Assembly: GCA_947650365.1 (NCBI GenBank)
Contig: OX393554.1
Span: 35,435,137 to 35,499,136, forward strand
Length of the DNA: 64,000 nucleotides
Reading direction: 5' to 3'
From: Chamaelirium japonicum
Lineage: Eukaryota; Streptophyta; Magnoliopsida; Liliales; Melanthiaceae
Below the pieces are notes generated by a model. The model was not told where the DNA came from, did no database searches, and saw nothing but the letters and a program-made list of their open reading frames with translations. Both the position numbers and the translations under genes were made by a program. This document shows, in pieces, positions 34,048-43,688 of this stretch. The stretch's first letter is position 1. Each line of letters starts with the position of its first letter.

Positions 34048-35062
34048 GAATTGACTTTACCTCTCGATCGGTCTTGCACTTTTCATATCCTTGCAAGATT
34101 CATCCCCTTGAGTACCTTCCGAAGGCTGGCCAGATTATTGATGAGGTCAACCGCGGGTTTAGAGTTACTAGCGAGGTTGCACCTTTCTGGTAGCAATGTC
34201 AGCTTGAAGGACACCGAGATGGGCGTTCTGAAGAGGATGACGAGGCCACGAGCATCAACAAGGAGTAGACTGCTTTGGTTGTCTTTTGCTTGTCGATCTT
34301 GACCTTGATGACAGCTCCAGTGGTTCTTTTGGCTTTGTGGAGGTCACGAAGGCTGCGGCTGTTGTTTATGCGTCCGCCATTCTTCGGGTTGCTGCTTTTG
34401 ACTTCAGTGGCAGTTTCCATCCTTCAGGTGGGCCTGAGCTTTTGCATGAGCCCGGTGGATTTCAAGGCAACGACTCTTTTTCTGCGGAGCAGATGCGCAC
34501 CTTCTTTGGAGGGTGGCGAGCTTCATTGCTTACGACCGTCTTCGCTGGAGGACGCTTTCTTGGGCTTAGTTGCGACTCTGGAGTTGCAGCGCGTGTAAGC
34601 TGCGGAGGGCGAGCCACTTCGGCGCCTTAAGGACTTCGACTTGCTACTCGTGCGTCACTTTAGAAGCTGGAGTTCCATTTGGGGAAAGCTCGAGCGACCG
34701 AGAAGATGTCTGGAGCAGAGCTTGCGAAGCAGCGTGCATAGCTGACGACGCGTCGGAAGCTGACGGTTTTTTTTTTTTTTTTTTTACCTCTGGAGTTGCA
34801 GCGCGTGTAAGCTGCGGAGGGCGAGCTGCTTTGACGCCTCAAGGACTGTGACTTTCTTGTTATCTTTTGGTTTGCTGACTGGACTTGTGGATTTGCACTT
34901 GTTCTTCTCTGGGCTGGCCTTCTCGGACGACGTTTGGGATGTTTCTTTTGTATGGACTGAACCTTTGTAGGTTGCCTACGTACCCTACTGAGAGGGATCA
35001 AGTCGCACGTAGTTCGTTTTTTTTTTTTTTTTTTTTTTTTTGGCAAGGGGGGTAACCTTGCG
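31197..35062 (-). other. 3' non-coding region of the inner Tat-like element
   Basis: 3.9 kb from the gag-protease stop to the polypurine tract. It holds T-runs on the plus strand (A-runs on the transcribed strand) near 31446-31468, 32740-32760, 32818-32834, 34014-34046, 34768-34785 and 35018-35041, a long T/C tract at 32203-32395, a 154-bp tandem repeat (33240-33720), and GC-rich stretches. Long low-complexity frames (for example minus 31333-33003) have Arg/Lys/Pro-rich translations and no domain. I see no RT, RNase H or integrase motif in any frame. Confidence 0.8.
33240..33720. repeat. 154-bp tandem repeat, three copies
   Basis: The segment beginning CTTGAAGACGAAGGCTTCCG and including GTTGCACGAGACTTGCTCCG recurs at 154-bp steps (GGAGACCGTCG near 33298, 33452 and 33606). 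A fourth, diverged copy of its second half lies at about 31368-31442 next to the polypurine tract. Confidence 0.88.
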
Positions 35063-36619
35063 TTAGGCAAAGTACCTTTTGAGGGACTTGCCACTGGTAG
35101 GCAGAGTCGCCACTGGTTCGCAGCTGTCGCCCACCTTCTTCGCTTCAATATAGTTAGAAGTGAAGATCTTTTTGACTGGAGTTTTGACGATTGCTGGAGT
35201 TTGACTGGAGTCGATGCCCCGGCAATTTGGAAGGATTTGTTCGCCGCTTTTGCAGAGACGAGCTTGAGTCTTTGTCAGGCGATGTGGTATTGCAGCTGAG
35301 GGTAGTGAACCCATGTGCGCCATGCTTTCTTTGCTGTGGCTGGATTTGAACATCGACTCGATGGAGTTTTGCCCCCGAGTGTTTTCTGACTTGATTGCGA
35401 GTTGCTCAGAGCTGGTGCACTCGGAAGACTCGGTTGAGCTCGAGACGTGCAACAGACCACGTAACGGTAGTGTCATCTCTTGCAAAGCGCTGAAGTTGAC
35501 CCCGAAGAATGATAACACTGGTTCCTTTGATGGAGGGGAAGGCGATCGTCCTGGTTTGCGAAGCCATTGAGGTACGAGCCATAGGACTGAAGCAACTTGA
35601 GCAGGCAATGGAATGCATCGCATCGAGCTTGATTTGAAGTTGATGTGAATTTTTCGTCTTGGTGCTGGCGCTTCTTTGTCTTTGTGCGCTGTCTGGATGG
35701 AGGATGTCACTAGTTTTGCAAGTGGAGAGCTTTTGTCCCTCGCAGCTGCTTTGACTCCCTGAGCTCGTTGAGGTTTTGCTGGATGAGCTTCTGCAACGGG
35801 ATCTTTCACTTGGTAAAACTCGGCATCAGCAAGGTGTGCTTTAGCCTTGTTGAACAGCTTGTCGTTGGTAGCGATGCTTCTCCCCATGCTTTCGATGTTA
35901 ATGCCGCTTTCTTCATCGTCTTTCCGGAGCACTTGGTGAACTTCCATCATGCAGCAGGAGATCTTGAAGTTTTGACTAGCTTCAAGAAAGCAAATAGGAA
36001 AGAACTTCTGGAGTGTCACTGGCTCTAGAAAGCTTTGCTGGAGGAGATTTTTCGGATTTGCTGGTGGTTCTTTTGACGTTTTTCTTCCTGGAGCTTCATT
36101 CTTTTCCTTGAAGGACTTTCTTCTGAGGAGTTTTCTTGTCGCCCGATCTTTCTCATGGTTAGCTAGGCGTGCTATCCTGTAGCTTGATCGTCGTGGCCTT
36201 CTCCTTCGAGGCGCCATAGCCCATGTGTTAAGATCTTCCTCGCCAAGGTGAAGAACTGGTGTTGCGACTGAAGGCTCTTCCTTGATCAGAAGGACTTGCA
36301 CTTCTAGAGACGGTACCAATTCATCTTCTGATCCCCAGCTGGTTGGCTTGATTTCTTTATTTGGAATCGAAGGAGGCCTGGAGTAGAGGACATAATAGTC
36401 AGTTTTGCCCGATGGTTGGCCTAGCAGGTTGACTTCGGGGCTTCTTTGTTCGTCTCTAGCTTTGAGCAGGTGCCGGGACGTAGCTTCGTTTGGAAGAGGG
36501 AGTGCTTGCATGAGAGACGGTTGCCCCCAAGACAGTAAGGATTTGGCCCTAGGCACTGAAGAAGTATGTCGTCGTCGTCTTCTTGGACTGCCCCCTTTCT
36601 TTGAGTCATCAACGGTGGA
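35063..36619 (-). pseudogene. Second polyprotein module downstream of the stop (inner element)
   Basis: 518 codons in the same frame as the gag-protease CDS and directly after its TAG. It repeats the layout of residues 653-1385 of the outer polyprotein: WGQPSLMQALPLPNEA, then a SGKTDYYVLYSRPPS block, an Arg-rich patch, LLQQSFLEPVTLQKFFP, AHLADAEFYQVKDPVAEA, LTKTQARLCKSGEQILPN and FTSNYIEAKK, ending KSLKRYFA. The protease (DCGSAVNIM) that sits between these blocks in the first module is missing. There is no good internal ATG start at the beginning, so expression would need stop read-through. It could be a separate gene product, a decaying tail, or an accessory domain of unknown role. Confidence 0.7.
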
Positions 36620-39600
36620 CTACCCCCCTTCTGCGAGGACCGACGGGGCATCTTGCAATTCGTCGTCCGAAGTAGAAGTGTCATCGTTGTCGGGATCCGT
36701 AATGGAGATATGATTGACGGCCGCCATGGGTGGGTGGGTGGGTGTTGAGACGAAGTCCTTGATTGGCATCCCCAGACGATCGAACGCCGACTTCTTCTTT
36801 GATTGTTTGACTGGCCCGAGCCTCTCGAACACGGATGTGCGTTTTCGATTCGACCAGTCTTTATCGCCTCTGGTTTGCTTCCGGAACAAGGCTTGGCATC
36901 GAGCCCGTCGTCGTCCTCTCTTGCTGTCTGGACGGCTGAGGTAGGTAGAGCATGCATCGGAGATTGTCGATTCTTCGGCCGCTTCATCTACCATCCTTGC
37001 CTCGATGTAGTTCGAGGTGAAGGTCTTCTTTGCTGCGGTTCTGATAACCAACGGAGCTTGACTGGAGCCGATGCCTCGGCGGTTCGGGGGAATTTGCTCG
37101 CCGTTTTGAAACAGCCGAGCTTGAGTTCTTGTCATCCCATGCGGAGTTGCTGCTGGTGGGAGTGTGCCCATGGCGCTTTCCTCGTTGTAGCCAGCTCTAA
37201 ACAGTAACTTGGCAGCATTTTGCCCCCAACTCCCTTCTGGTTTGAATCCGAGTTGCTCGAGGTCTGCTGACTTGACGGGTCTGCTCGGGTTCGGAGCTTG
37301 CGTCAGACTAGGTAGTGGCATCGTCATTCCTTGCAGAGTGATGACATTGGCCTGAGATAGCGTCGGGGCCATCTTCCTCGTCGGAGTAGAAGGCGATCGC
37401 TCGGATTTACGGAGCCACTGAGGCGCGAGACGCAGGATAGGCACCGTTTGGATTGGCAACGGGGTATGTTGCGTTGCTCTTGGCTCGAAGCTGATGCGCA
37501 TCCTTTGCCTAGGTTTCGGCGTTCCTTGGATCTTGAGTCTTGCCTCATCAGAGGGTGGCACCGAATTTGCGGGAAGTGGAGTCTTGTCCTGCTTCACTTC
37601 TTCAATCTTTTGAGCTCGAGGAGCTTTAGCTGGAAGAACTTCCGCGACCAGGCCCTTTGCTTGGTAGAATTTAGCGTCGGCCAGGTGTGCCTCGGCCTCG
37701 TTGAATGGCTTGTCGTCCGCAACTATGCACCTCTCCACGCCTTCTTCGTAGTACTTGAGGCACTGGTGCCAGGTGGATACCACGACGCCGTTCTCGTGCA
37801 GCCATGGTCTTCCTAACAGGAGACGATATGATGTCTGGCAGTCGATGATGTGGAAGAGGACCGTTGTATCCAGCGGGCCGATTGACAGCTTCAGGCGAAT
37901 GATTCCAACGGTGGACTGTCCGCCCTGGTTGAAGCCTTGAATGACCAACTGACTCGGCGAGAGCTGGTCGTTGGTGATGCCGAGTTGGCGCATCGTCTGG
38001 ATGGGCATGATGTTGACGGCGGAGCCGCAGTCCAACAGGATTCGGTTCACTGGCTTCTCCTTGATGTATCCCGAGACGTAAAGAGGCCGGTTGTGCAATC
38101 GCGTCCCGAGTTGCAGGTCCTCGTCCGAAAAGGTTATCGTTGCGTCACACGAGGCTGCAGCCTTGCGCTTCTGGTCGCCCTTCCTCTTTCTGCTGTAGCT
38201 ATCCGGATCGGCCAAGGCCGCAGCCATTGCCAGGCGAGCCTTCTTCGGGAGATGCAAAGCTTCTACAAGCGGCATGTGCAGTATCGCTTCGTCTTGAGAG
38301 GCTGTGCCCCCTTTGTCGGAATCGTCTCCCTCATCGGTGGAGTCGCCTTCTTCAGAAGCTTCGCTTTCATTATTTCCTTCCGTCGCCTCATGGACTTCGA
38401 CCATGCAACAAGATACCTTGATGTGTTGGTCCGCTAGGAGGAAGTGATCCGGGAAGAACTCTTGCAAAGTTGTCGGCTCTGGAAGACTCTGCTGAAGGAT
38501 GTCGTCTCGGCTTGCTGGCGGCACTTTGAACGCCTTCCTCCCCGGAGCCTTGCTTTTCTTCTTGTAGGTCTTCCGCTTGGTGAATCCCCTCATCATACGG
38601 TCTTGTTTGAGCTTCTTTTCTTGCCATGGCTTTCGTCGCCGCGGTAACATGACCCATGCTTCTTCGTCAGTGGATTCCCCTTCGCTGGGATGATGGTCGA
38701 CAGCAGCAACTGGTTTCTTTGATGATACTTGTTCTTCCGGAGGCTCTACTGGCTCGTCTTCCGATCCCCAGCCGGTGGGCTTGATTTCGTTGATCGAAAC
38801 GGACGGAGGCCTTGAGTAGAGGACGTAATAGTCGAACTTCCCTGAAGGCTGGCCTAGCAGACCGACTTCCGGATCTCCTTGCTCGTATCTTTCCCGAAGA
38901 GCGCGTTGGGACATAGCTTGACTGGAATGGACTTGCTCTTCTCGAGGCTCTACTGGCGTGTCTTCCGATTCCCAGCTGGTGGGCTTGATTTCGTTGATCG
39001 AAACGGAAGGAGGCCTTGAGTAGAGGACGTAATAGTCGAACTTCCCCGAAGGCTGGCCCAGCAGACCGACTTCCGGATCTCCTTGCTCGTATCTCCTTTG
39101 GAGCGCTCGTTGGGATGTATCATTGCTTGGAAGAGGTGCTGGCGTGAGCGATGATTGCCCCCAGGGCAGCGGTGTTTCCTCCTCGGTGAGCGCAGGAGTA
39201 CGTTGACGTCGCTTCGAGACTTTCGGCCGGGAAGTTGACTTAGCGATTGGAGCTTGCCGGTTGATGCGCAGTTTGGGCATGCTTCGTCGGGCAGCGACGA
39301 GTACTGGCGAGAAGGAGCCGAAGGTGATGGACGTCATGTTGGCCGTAGCAACCTCCCCGGAGTCGATCTCTATCTTCCCTTGCTTAGCAAGCGCCATGAT
39401 TCTTTCCTTGAAGACGAAGCGTCTTTCGATGGGATGACTCACCACCCGGTGGTATTTGCAGAAGAGAGGGTCGTCGACACGATGCATCTGCTCGGGCCTC
39501 TTTGAAGGAGGGAGCTCTATCATCTTCTCTTGCAGCAGCTGGTCGAACATGAAGGAGACTTCCGAGTCTGGGAAAGGGTACTCCTTGGCTTCGAGCTCCT

Positions 39601-41143
39601 CGAGAGTCATCCTTTGTCTTAGCGGCGGAGGCGGTGGTATGGCGACTCCCTTCTTCTGATCTGGCTTGCCACCGATCTTGAGCGGCTTGGAGGTTGAAGC
39701 GACGTCAGCAATATTGACTTGTTTCAGTTTCGTTGCCGGTGGCTTGTCCTTCTTCTCTATCTTCAAGAAGTCCTTGTTCTTCAAGTCCCCGCGGTTTGCT
39801 AGGCTGAGTTCCATGTCATGAGCCCGAGTTGCGAGTTCTTCGAAAGACCGAGGCTTGATACCTTTGAGGATGTAGAGCAGACCCCAGTGCATGCCTTGGG
39901 TGCACATCTCGATGGCCGAGTCTTCAGACAAGCGGTCTCGTGAATTCAGCGCGAGGTTCCTCCACCTGTCGATGTAGTCGATCACTGGCTCATCTTTCCT
40001 TTGCTTGACGGCGGTGAGTTCGGTCATACTGACTGTACGTCTGGTGCTGTAGAAGCGATTGAGGAACTCCCTTTCCATCTGGTCCCAGCTGTCGATGGTC
40101 CCTGCAGGAAGATCAACGTACCAGTCGAACGCGTTGCCTTTGAGGGTGCGAACGAATTGCTTCACCATCTCGTCGCCATATGTGCCGGCATTATTGCAGG
40201 TCTCGATGAAGTGGGCGACGTGCTGTCTCGGATTTTCCTTTCCATCGAAGTGCTGAAACTTGGGCGGCTGGAATCCGACTGGGAAGCGTAGCTGCTGGAT
40301 CCTCGTAGTGTAGGGCTTCGAGTATGCCGCCGTGATCGGAGGAAGGCTACTGCCGTGGGATCGCATCATGTCGGCTATCAATGCTTGGACTTGCTGAGCA
40401 CTCATCGCAGCCGCTGCCGGAGGTTGTGTGGCCACCGAGGCTGGCATTGGGGAGACGACTTCCACTGGGATGGGAGCCGAAGAGAGCGCTGGAGTAACTG
40501 CTTGAATCGTCGGAACAACCTCTGTAGGAGCGGGAGTTGAAGACGGAATTGGAGCGGCTACTGGAGAAGCGACGGTTTGGCCGACTGGTGCAGCGTCCTT
40601 TGCGCTTAGCTTTTGGAGCAGAGTGTTGATGTGACGATCCTTCTCCTCCATTAGCCGAGTAATCTGCGCCATGTGCTCGTTCATCTGCATGACTTGGAGC
40701 TGAAGAGCGGACGGAGGATGGTGACGGAGAACGTCTCGGTGTTGCATGTTCGCATCCTCGCCATCATCATCGGAGACGTAGTTACGCCGACTTGCTTCTG
40801 GCTGATGATTGATGTTTGCCCCCTGCAGAGGAGGTGCAACGTCTGCTGGAGAACCCGAATGGGTTCGGGGTTGGGGCTGGTCCTCCCCAAACTTCTGGAC
40901 ATGGGCTCCAGGATCGAGGCTCGTTTCTTCATGCACCAGGGCCTCGTCGGCGCTTTGGCGAGCATCTTCGGTAGTAGCTTCCGGCACGAAGACGTCCGCA
41001 AGAGTCCGTGTACGCCGAGTGTAGACGCGCACCATTGGAGGAGCATCACCCTCTGGGTTGGCTGGATCACCGTGTCGGAGTAGAGGAGACTCGGCGATTG
41101 GTGAGAGGCTTGGAGCAAACGCATCGTTGTTTGTTCCGGCCAT
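36620..41143 (-). CDS. Gag-protease polyprotein of the inner Tat-like element (1507 aa)
   Basis: The start is taken at the ATG with complement at 41141-41143 (MAGTNND), because the outer copy starts MAGTNDD at the same distance from its primer site. Order: acidic/Pro-rich N-terminus with a short coiled-coil-like stretch (LQLQVMQMNEHMAQITRLME), the Ty3-type gag domain (PPKFQHFDGKENPRQHVAHF, GNAFDWYVDLP, EREFLNRFYSTR), and a C-x2-H-x4-H finger (CKYHRVVSH) whose final Cys position reads IERRF instead of IEKCF. Two copies of a GQPSGKFDYYVLYSRPPSVS block follow, then an aspartic protease with LLDCGSAVNIM (Asp near residue 1038) and LLLGRPWLH, and a tail ending at TAG 36620-36622. It would form the virus-like particle and cleave the polyprotein. 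No RT follows. Confidence 0.9.
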   Translation of the reverse strand: MAGTNNDAFAPSLSPIAESPLLRHGDPANPEGDAPPMVRVYTRRTRTLADVFVPEATTEDARQSADEALVHEETSLDPGAHVQKFGEDQPQPRTHSGSPADVAPPLQGANINHQPEASRRNYVSDDDGEDANMQHRDVLRHHPPSALQLQVMQMNEHMAQITRLMEEKDRHINTLLQKLSAKDAAPVGQTVASPVAAPIPSSTPAPTEVVPTIQAVTPALSSAPIPVEVVSPMPASVATQPPAAAAMSAQQVQALIADMMRSHGSSLPPITAAYSKPYTTRIQQLRFPVGFQPPKFQHFDGKENPRQHVAHFIETCNNAGTYGDEMVKQFVRTLKGNAFDWYVDLPAGTIDSWDQMEREFLNRFYSTRRTVSMTELTAVKQRKDEPVIDYIDRWRNLALNSRDRLSEDSAIEMCTQGMHWGLLYILKGIKPRSFEELATRAHDMELSLANRGDLKNKDFLKIEKKDKPPATKLKQVNIADVASTSKPLKIGGKPDQKKGVAIPPPPPLRQRMTLEELEAKEYPFPDSEVSFMFDQLLQEKMIELPPSKRPEQMHRVDDPLFCKYHRVVSHPIERRFVFKERIMALAKQGKIEIDSGEVATANMTSITFGSFSPVLVAARRSMPKLRINRQAPIAKSTSRPKVSKRRQRTPALTEEETPLPWGQSSLTPAPLPSNDTSQRALQRRYEQGDPEVGLLGQPSGKFDYYVLYSRPPSVSINEIKPTSWESEDTPVEPREEQVHSSQAMSQRALRERYEQGDPEVGLLGQPSGKFDYYVLYSRPPSVSINEIKPTGWGSEDEPVEPPEEQVSSKKPVAAVDHHPSEGESTDEEAWVMLPRRRKPWQEKKLKQDRMMRGFTKRKTYKKKSKAPGRKAFKVPPASRDDILQQSLPEPTTLQEFFPDHFLLADQHIKVSCCMVEVHEATEGNNESEASEEGDSTDEGDDSDKGGTASQDEAILHMPLVEALHLPKKARLAMAAALADPDSYSRKRKGDQKRKAAASCDATITFSDEDLQLGTRLHNRPLYVSGYIKEKPVNRILLDCGSAVNIMPIQTMRQLGITNDQLSPSQLVIQGFNQGGQSTVGIIRLKLSIGPLDTTVLFHIIDCQTSYRLLLGRPWLHENGVVVSTWHQCLKYYEEGVERCIVADDKPFNEAEAHLADAKFYQAKGLVAEVLPAKAPRAQKIEEVKQDKTPLPANSVPPSDEARLKIQGTPKPRQRMRISFEPRATQHTPLPIQTVPILRLAPQWLRKSERSPSTPTRKMAPTLSQANVITLQGMTMPLPSLTQAPNPSRPVKSADLEQLGFKPEGSWGQNAAKLLFRAGYNEESAMGTLPPAATPHGMTRTQARLFQNGEQIPPNRRGIGSSQAPLVIRTAAKKTFTSNYIEARMVDEAAEESTISDACSTYLSRPDSKRGRRRARCQALFRKQTRGDKDWSNRKRTSVFERLGPVKQSKKKSAFDRLGMPIKDFVSTPTHPPMAAVNHISITDPDNDDTSTSDDELQDAPSVLAEGG

Positions 41144-41191
41144 TGCAAACTTCAAGCAGCTTCTTCAACCGTACGGATGAAAGGAGAAGAG

Positions 41192-41209
41192 GTCCCACCG
41201 GGCGTGCCA
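41192..41209 (-). other. Primer-binding site of the inner Tat-like element
   Basis: The minus strand reads TGGCACGCCCGGTGGGAC, six bases from the 5' LTR. It is not the Met-type site used by the chromoviruses. I cannot name the tRNA from memory. The identical sequence occurs at 52333-52350. Confidence 0.78.
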
Positions 41210-41215
41210 GAAATC

Positions 41216-43683
41216 TGTGGACGCGGAAAAAAGCGCGGGTTGTCTTTATTGCGAATCACACGAGATTACAAATGTGGCCGGGACCCGGGTTGCTCGGGTG
41301 TAGCGAGTCCGGGTTGCGGCGAGTTTTGATCAGGGGATTGTGGGAAAGATCTTCTGGGGGATCCCTTTGATCCGCGTCTCCACGTGGTGTTCGTGCGAGA
41401 GCTCTGAAGGGGCTGCCCAGGACAGGGGTTTTACAGGGAGAGGGTTTTGGAGAGGCTAAGGAATGTCCACCGTTGCTTTGTCCCTTCCGTGCTTCGCGCT
41501 TTCTCGGCTAGGGGGTTTTCGGCTTCGTTCCTCGGTCTTCGTGTCTTCCTCGTTCCTTGCTTGACCTCGGTGTCCTTGATCGTCGGTTCGCGGCGTCGAT
41601 CGAGATTTTGGCGTCGGCTTTGGCTTTGGCTTTTTGGCTTTGGCTTGGCTCCGGCGTGGCTCTGGCTTTTGCTTTGCTTCGGCGCTTGCACTTGGACGTA
41701 GCTGGGAGAGACTTGCGATGCTTTCGTTCTTCCGGACTTCGCGTCGTATCGGCTAGAACGTGCGGTGCTTTTGCTCGTGGCCGGCGTAGTCGCTTGGCTT
41801 TGGCACTTGCGTTGCTTTGGCGCGGGCTTTACTGGGGCTTTGCTTTGGCTTCTTGCGTTGGCTTTAGCTTTGGCGTCAACTCGATCTTCTTCTTCGAACG
41901 ACGTGGGCTACTTCTCCGGTGCTTCGACGGTTTACGTATCGACTGGACTTCTCTTCTTCTCCGGGCTTCTTTGGCGTGATCGGAGTCGAAGAATGCTTTC
42001 GAAGATGGTGGGGGTAGCACCGATCTCCGTGCGACGGTTGTGGCGTCGGCTTTTGTTGATGAAGACGACGAGGGTAGCGACGGTCTCCGTGCGACGGTTG
42101 TAGCGTCGGCTTTTGTTGATGAAGACGACGAGGGTAGCGACGGTCTCCGTGCGACGGTTGTAGCGTCGACTTTTGTTGATGAAGACGACGGGGTAGCGAC
42201 GCTTCAGACGATCTGCTCCAGGCTTTCTTCTTCGTGGATGGGGCAGGCGTTAGTCGAAGACGACGGGGTGATGACGCTTCGCTTCTCTCCTCCGGGCTTT
42301 GGGGCTTGATCGGGATCGAGGATTTGTTGGAGCCGACGGGGTAGTGCCGCTCCTCTTCTTCTCCGGGCTTTTGAGCTTGATCGGAGTCGAAGGCTTTATT
42401 GAAGGTGACGGGTGTAGCGCCGCTTCTCTTCTTCTCCGGGCTTTTGGGCTTGATCGGAGTCGAAGGCTTGTTGGAGACGACGGGGTAGTGCCGCTCCTCT
42501 TCTTCTCCGGGCTTTTGGGCTTGATCGGAGTCGAAGGCTTGTTGGAGACGACGGGGTAGTGCCGCTCCAGACGATCTGCTCCAGCCTTTCTTCTTCGTGG
42601 ATGGTGCAGATGTTTGTCGAAGACGACGGGGTGGTGACGCTTCGTTCCTCTTCTCCGGGCCTTGGAGCTTGATCGGAGTCGAGGGTTTGTTGGAGTCGAC
42701 GGGGTAGTGCCGCTCCTCTTCTTCTCCGGGCTTTTGGGCTTGATCGGAGTCGAAGCTTGTTGGAGACGACGGGGTAGTGCCGCTCCTCTTCTTCTCCGGC
42801 CTTTGCTTCTGGCGTCTTCGGAGTCGAAGGGTTCTTCTTCTCCGAGCTTTCTTCTTCGTGCACGGAGTCGAAGGGATGATCTTCGTGTGCAAGGGTCTTC
42901 ACATTGATGAGGACTTTCAGTAAGCCGATCCCTCGGGACAGGCTTGACTGTGCCTCGTGAAGCCTTGGGTCGATGAAGAAGCGTCTCCTCTTCTGCAGAG
43001 CTCTGGCGTTTCGTCTTCAATTTCCCGACCATTTTTTCCTTCCCCCACCCCCTCTATTTATAGGCAAAGAGGTGGGGAGAGAGATATGGGAACTCTTTAA
43101 TTTTAAATCCCTTTTGTATCTCTCTCATAATTACCCGGATTTTATTCATCCATTGATGAAGGGAATAACATTTAGTTGTTTTCCTTTTCTGGCGGGTGCA
43201 ATTATGGCTGGATTTTGCGCACGAAATCGATGGCGATCGGGCGCTTCGTCTTGTGCGTCGGATCGAGGGATCGGCGCAGATCCGCGTGTGTGCAGACGTC
43301 ATACGCTACCTCCCCCCGCGCATGGCGGTATTTTTTTCCTTTTCTTTCTTTTCTTTCCTTTTCTTTTCTTTCCTTTTTCTTTTCTTTCCTTTCTTTTCTT
43401 TCCTTTTTCTTTTCTTTCTTTTTCTCCCCTTTCCTTGCAGGGCCGGCCGGCCCCTCCTTGGGGTTCGGTCCCCACTAGGGCCGGCCCTATAGGGTTCGGA
43501 CCCTAGTAGGGGCCGGCCCCTCTTGGGGCGGGGTCCGAGTACGTGTCGGCGCGCGCGAGTCGGGTCCGCGTGTCGGGTTTGCATCCGCGTCGGCGCGAGC
43601 GAGTTGGGTCCGCGTGTCGGGTTTGCATCCGCGTCGGCACAGCGTAAGTCGGGTTCGGGTCCGACGAAATTCGTGTGTCTACA
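41216..43683 (-). repeat. 5' LTR of the inner Tat-like element (2468 bp)
   Basis: Its length is identical to 28729-31196. The TATA box is at 43054-43064 on the minus strand. It is followed by GCGGG, the target duplication, and then outer-element sequence. Confidence 0.95.
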
Positions 43684-43688
43684 GCGGG

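Larger units (their letters stand above)
28729..43683 (-). mobile_element. Inner Tat-like Ty3/Gypsy element, gag-protease only (14,955 bp)
   Basis: The LTRs 28729-31196 and 41216-43683 are both 2468 bp, start TGTGGACGCGG and end GTGTGTCTACA. The target duplication is GCGGG (28724-28728 and 43684-43688). The minus strand carries a primer site, a gag-protease frame (41143-36620), an in-frame continuation after one stop (36619-35063), 3.9 kb of non-coding DNA and a polypurine tract. It has no RT, RNase H or integrase. LTR ends, primer site, polypurine tract and protein are clearly related to the outer element, but the LTRs are different enough to be a separate family. Confidence 0.95.
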
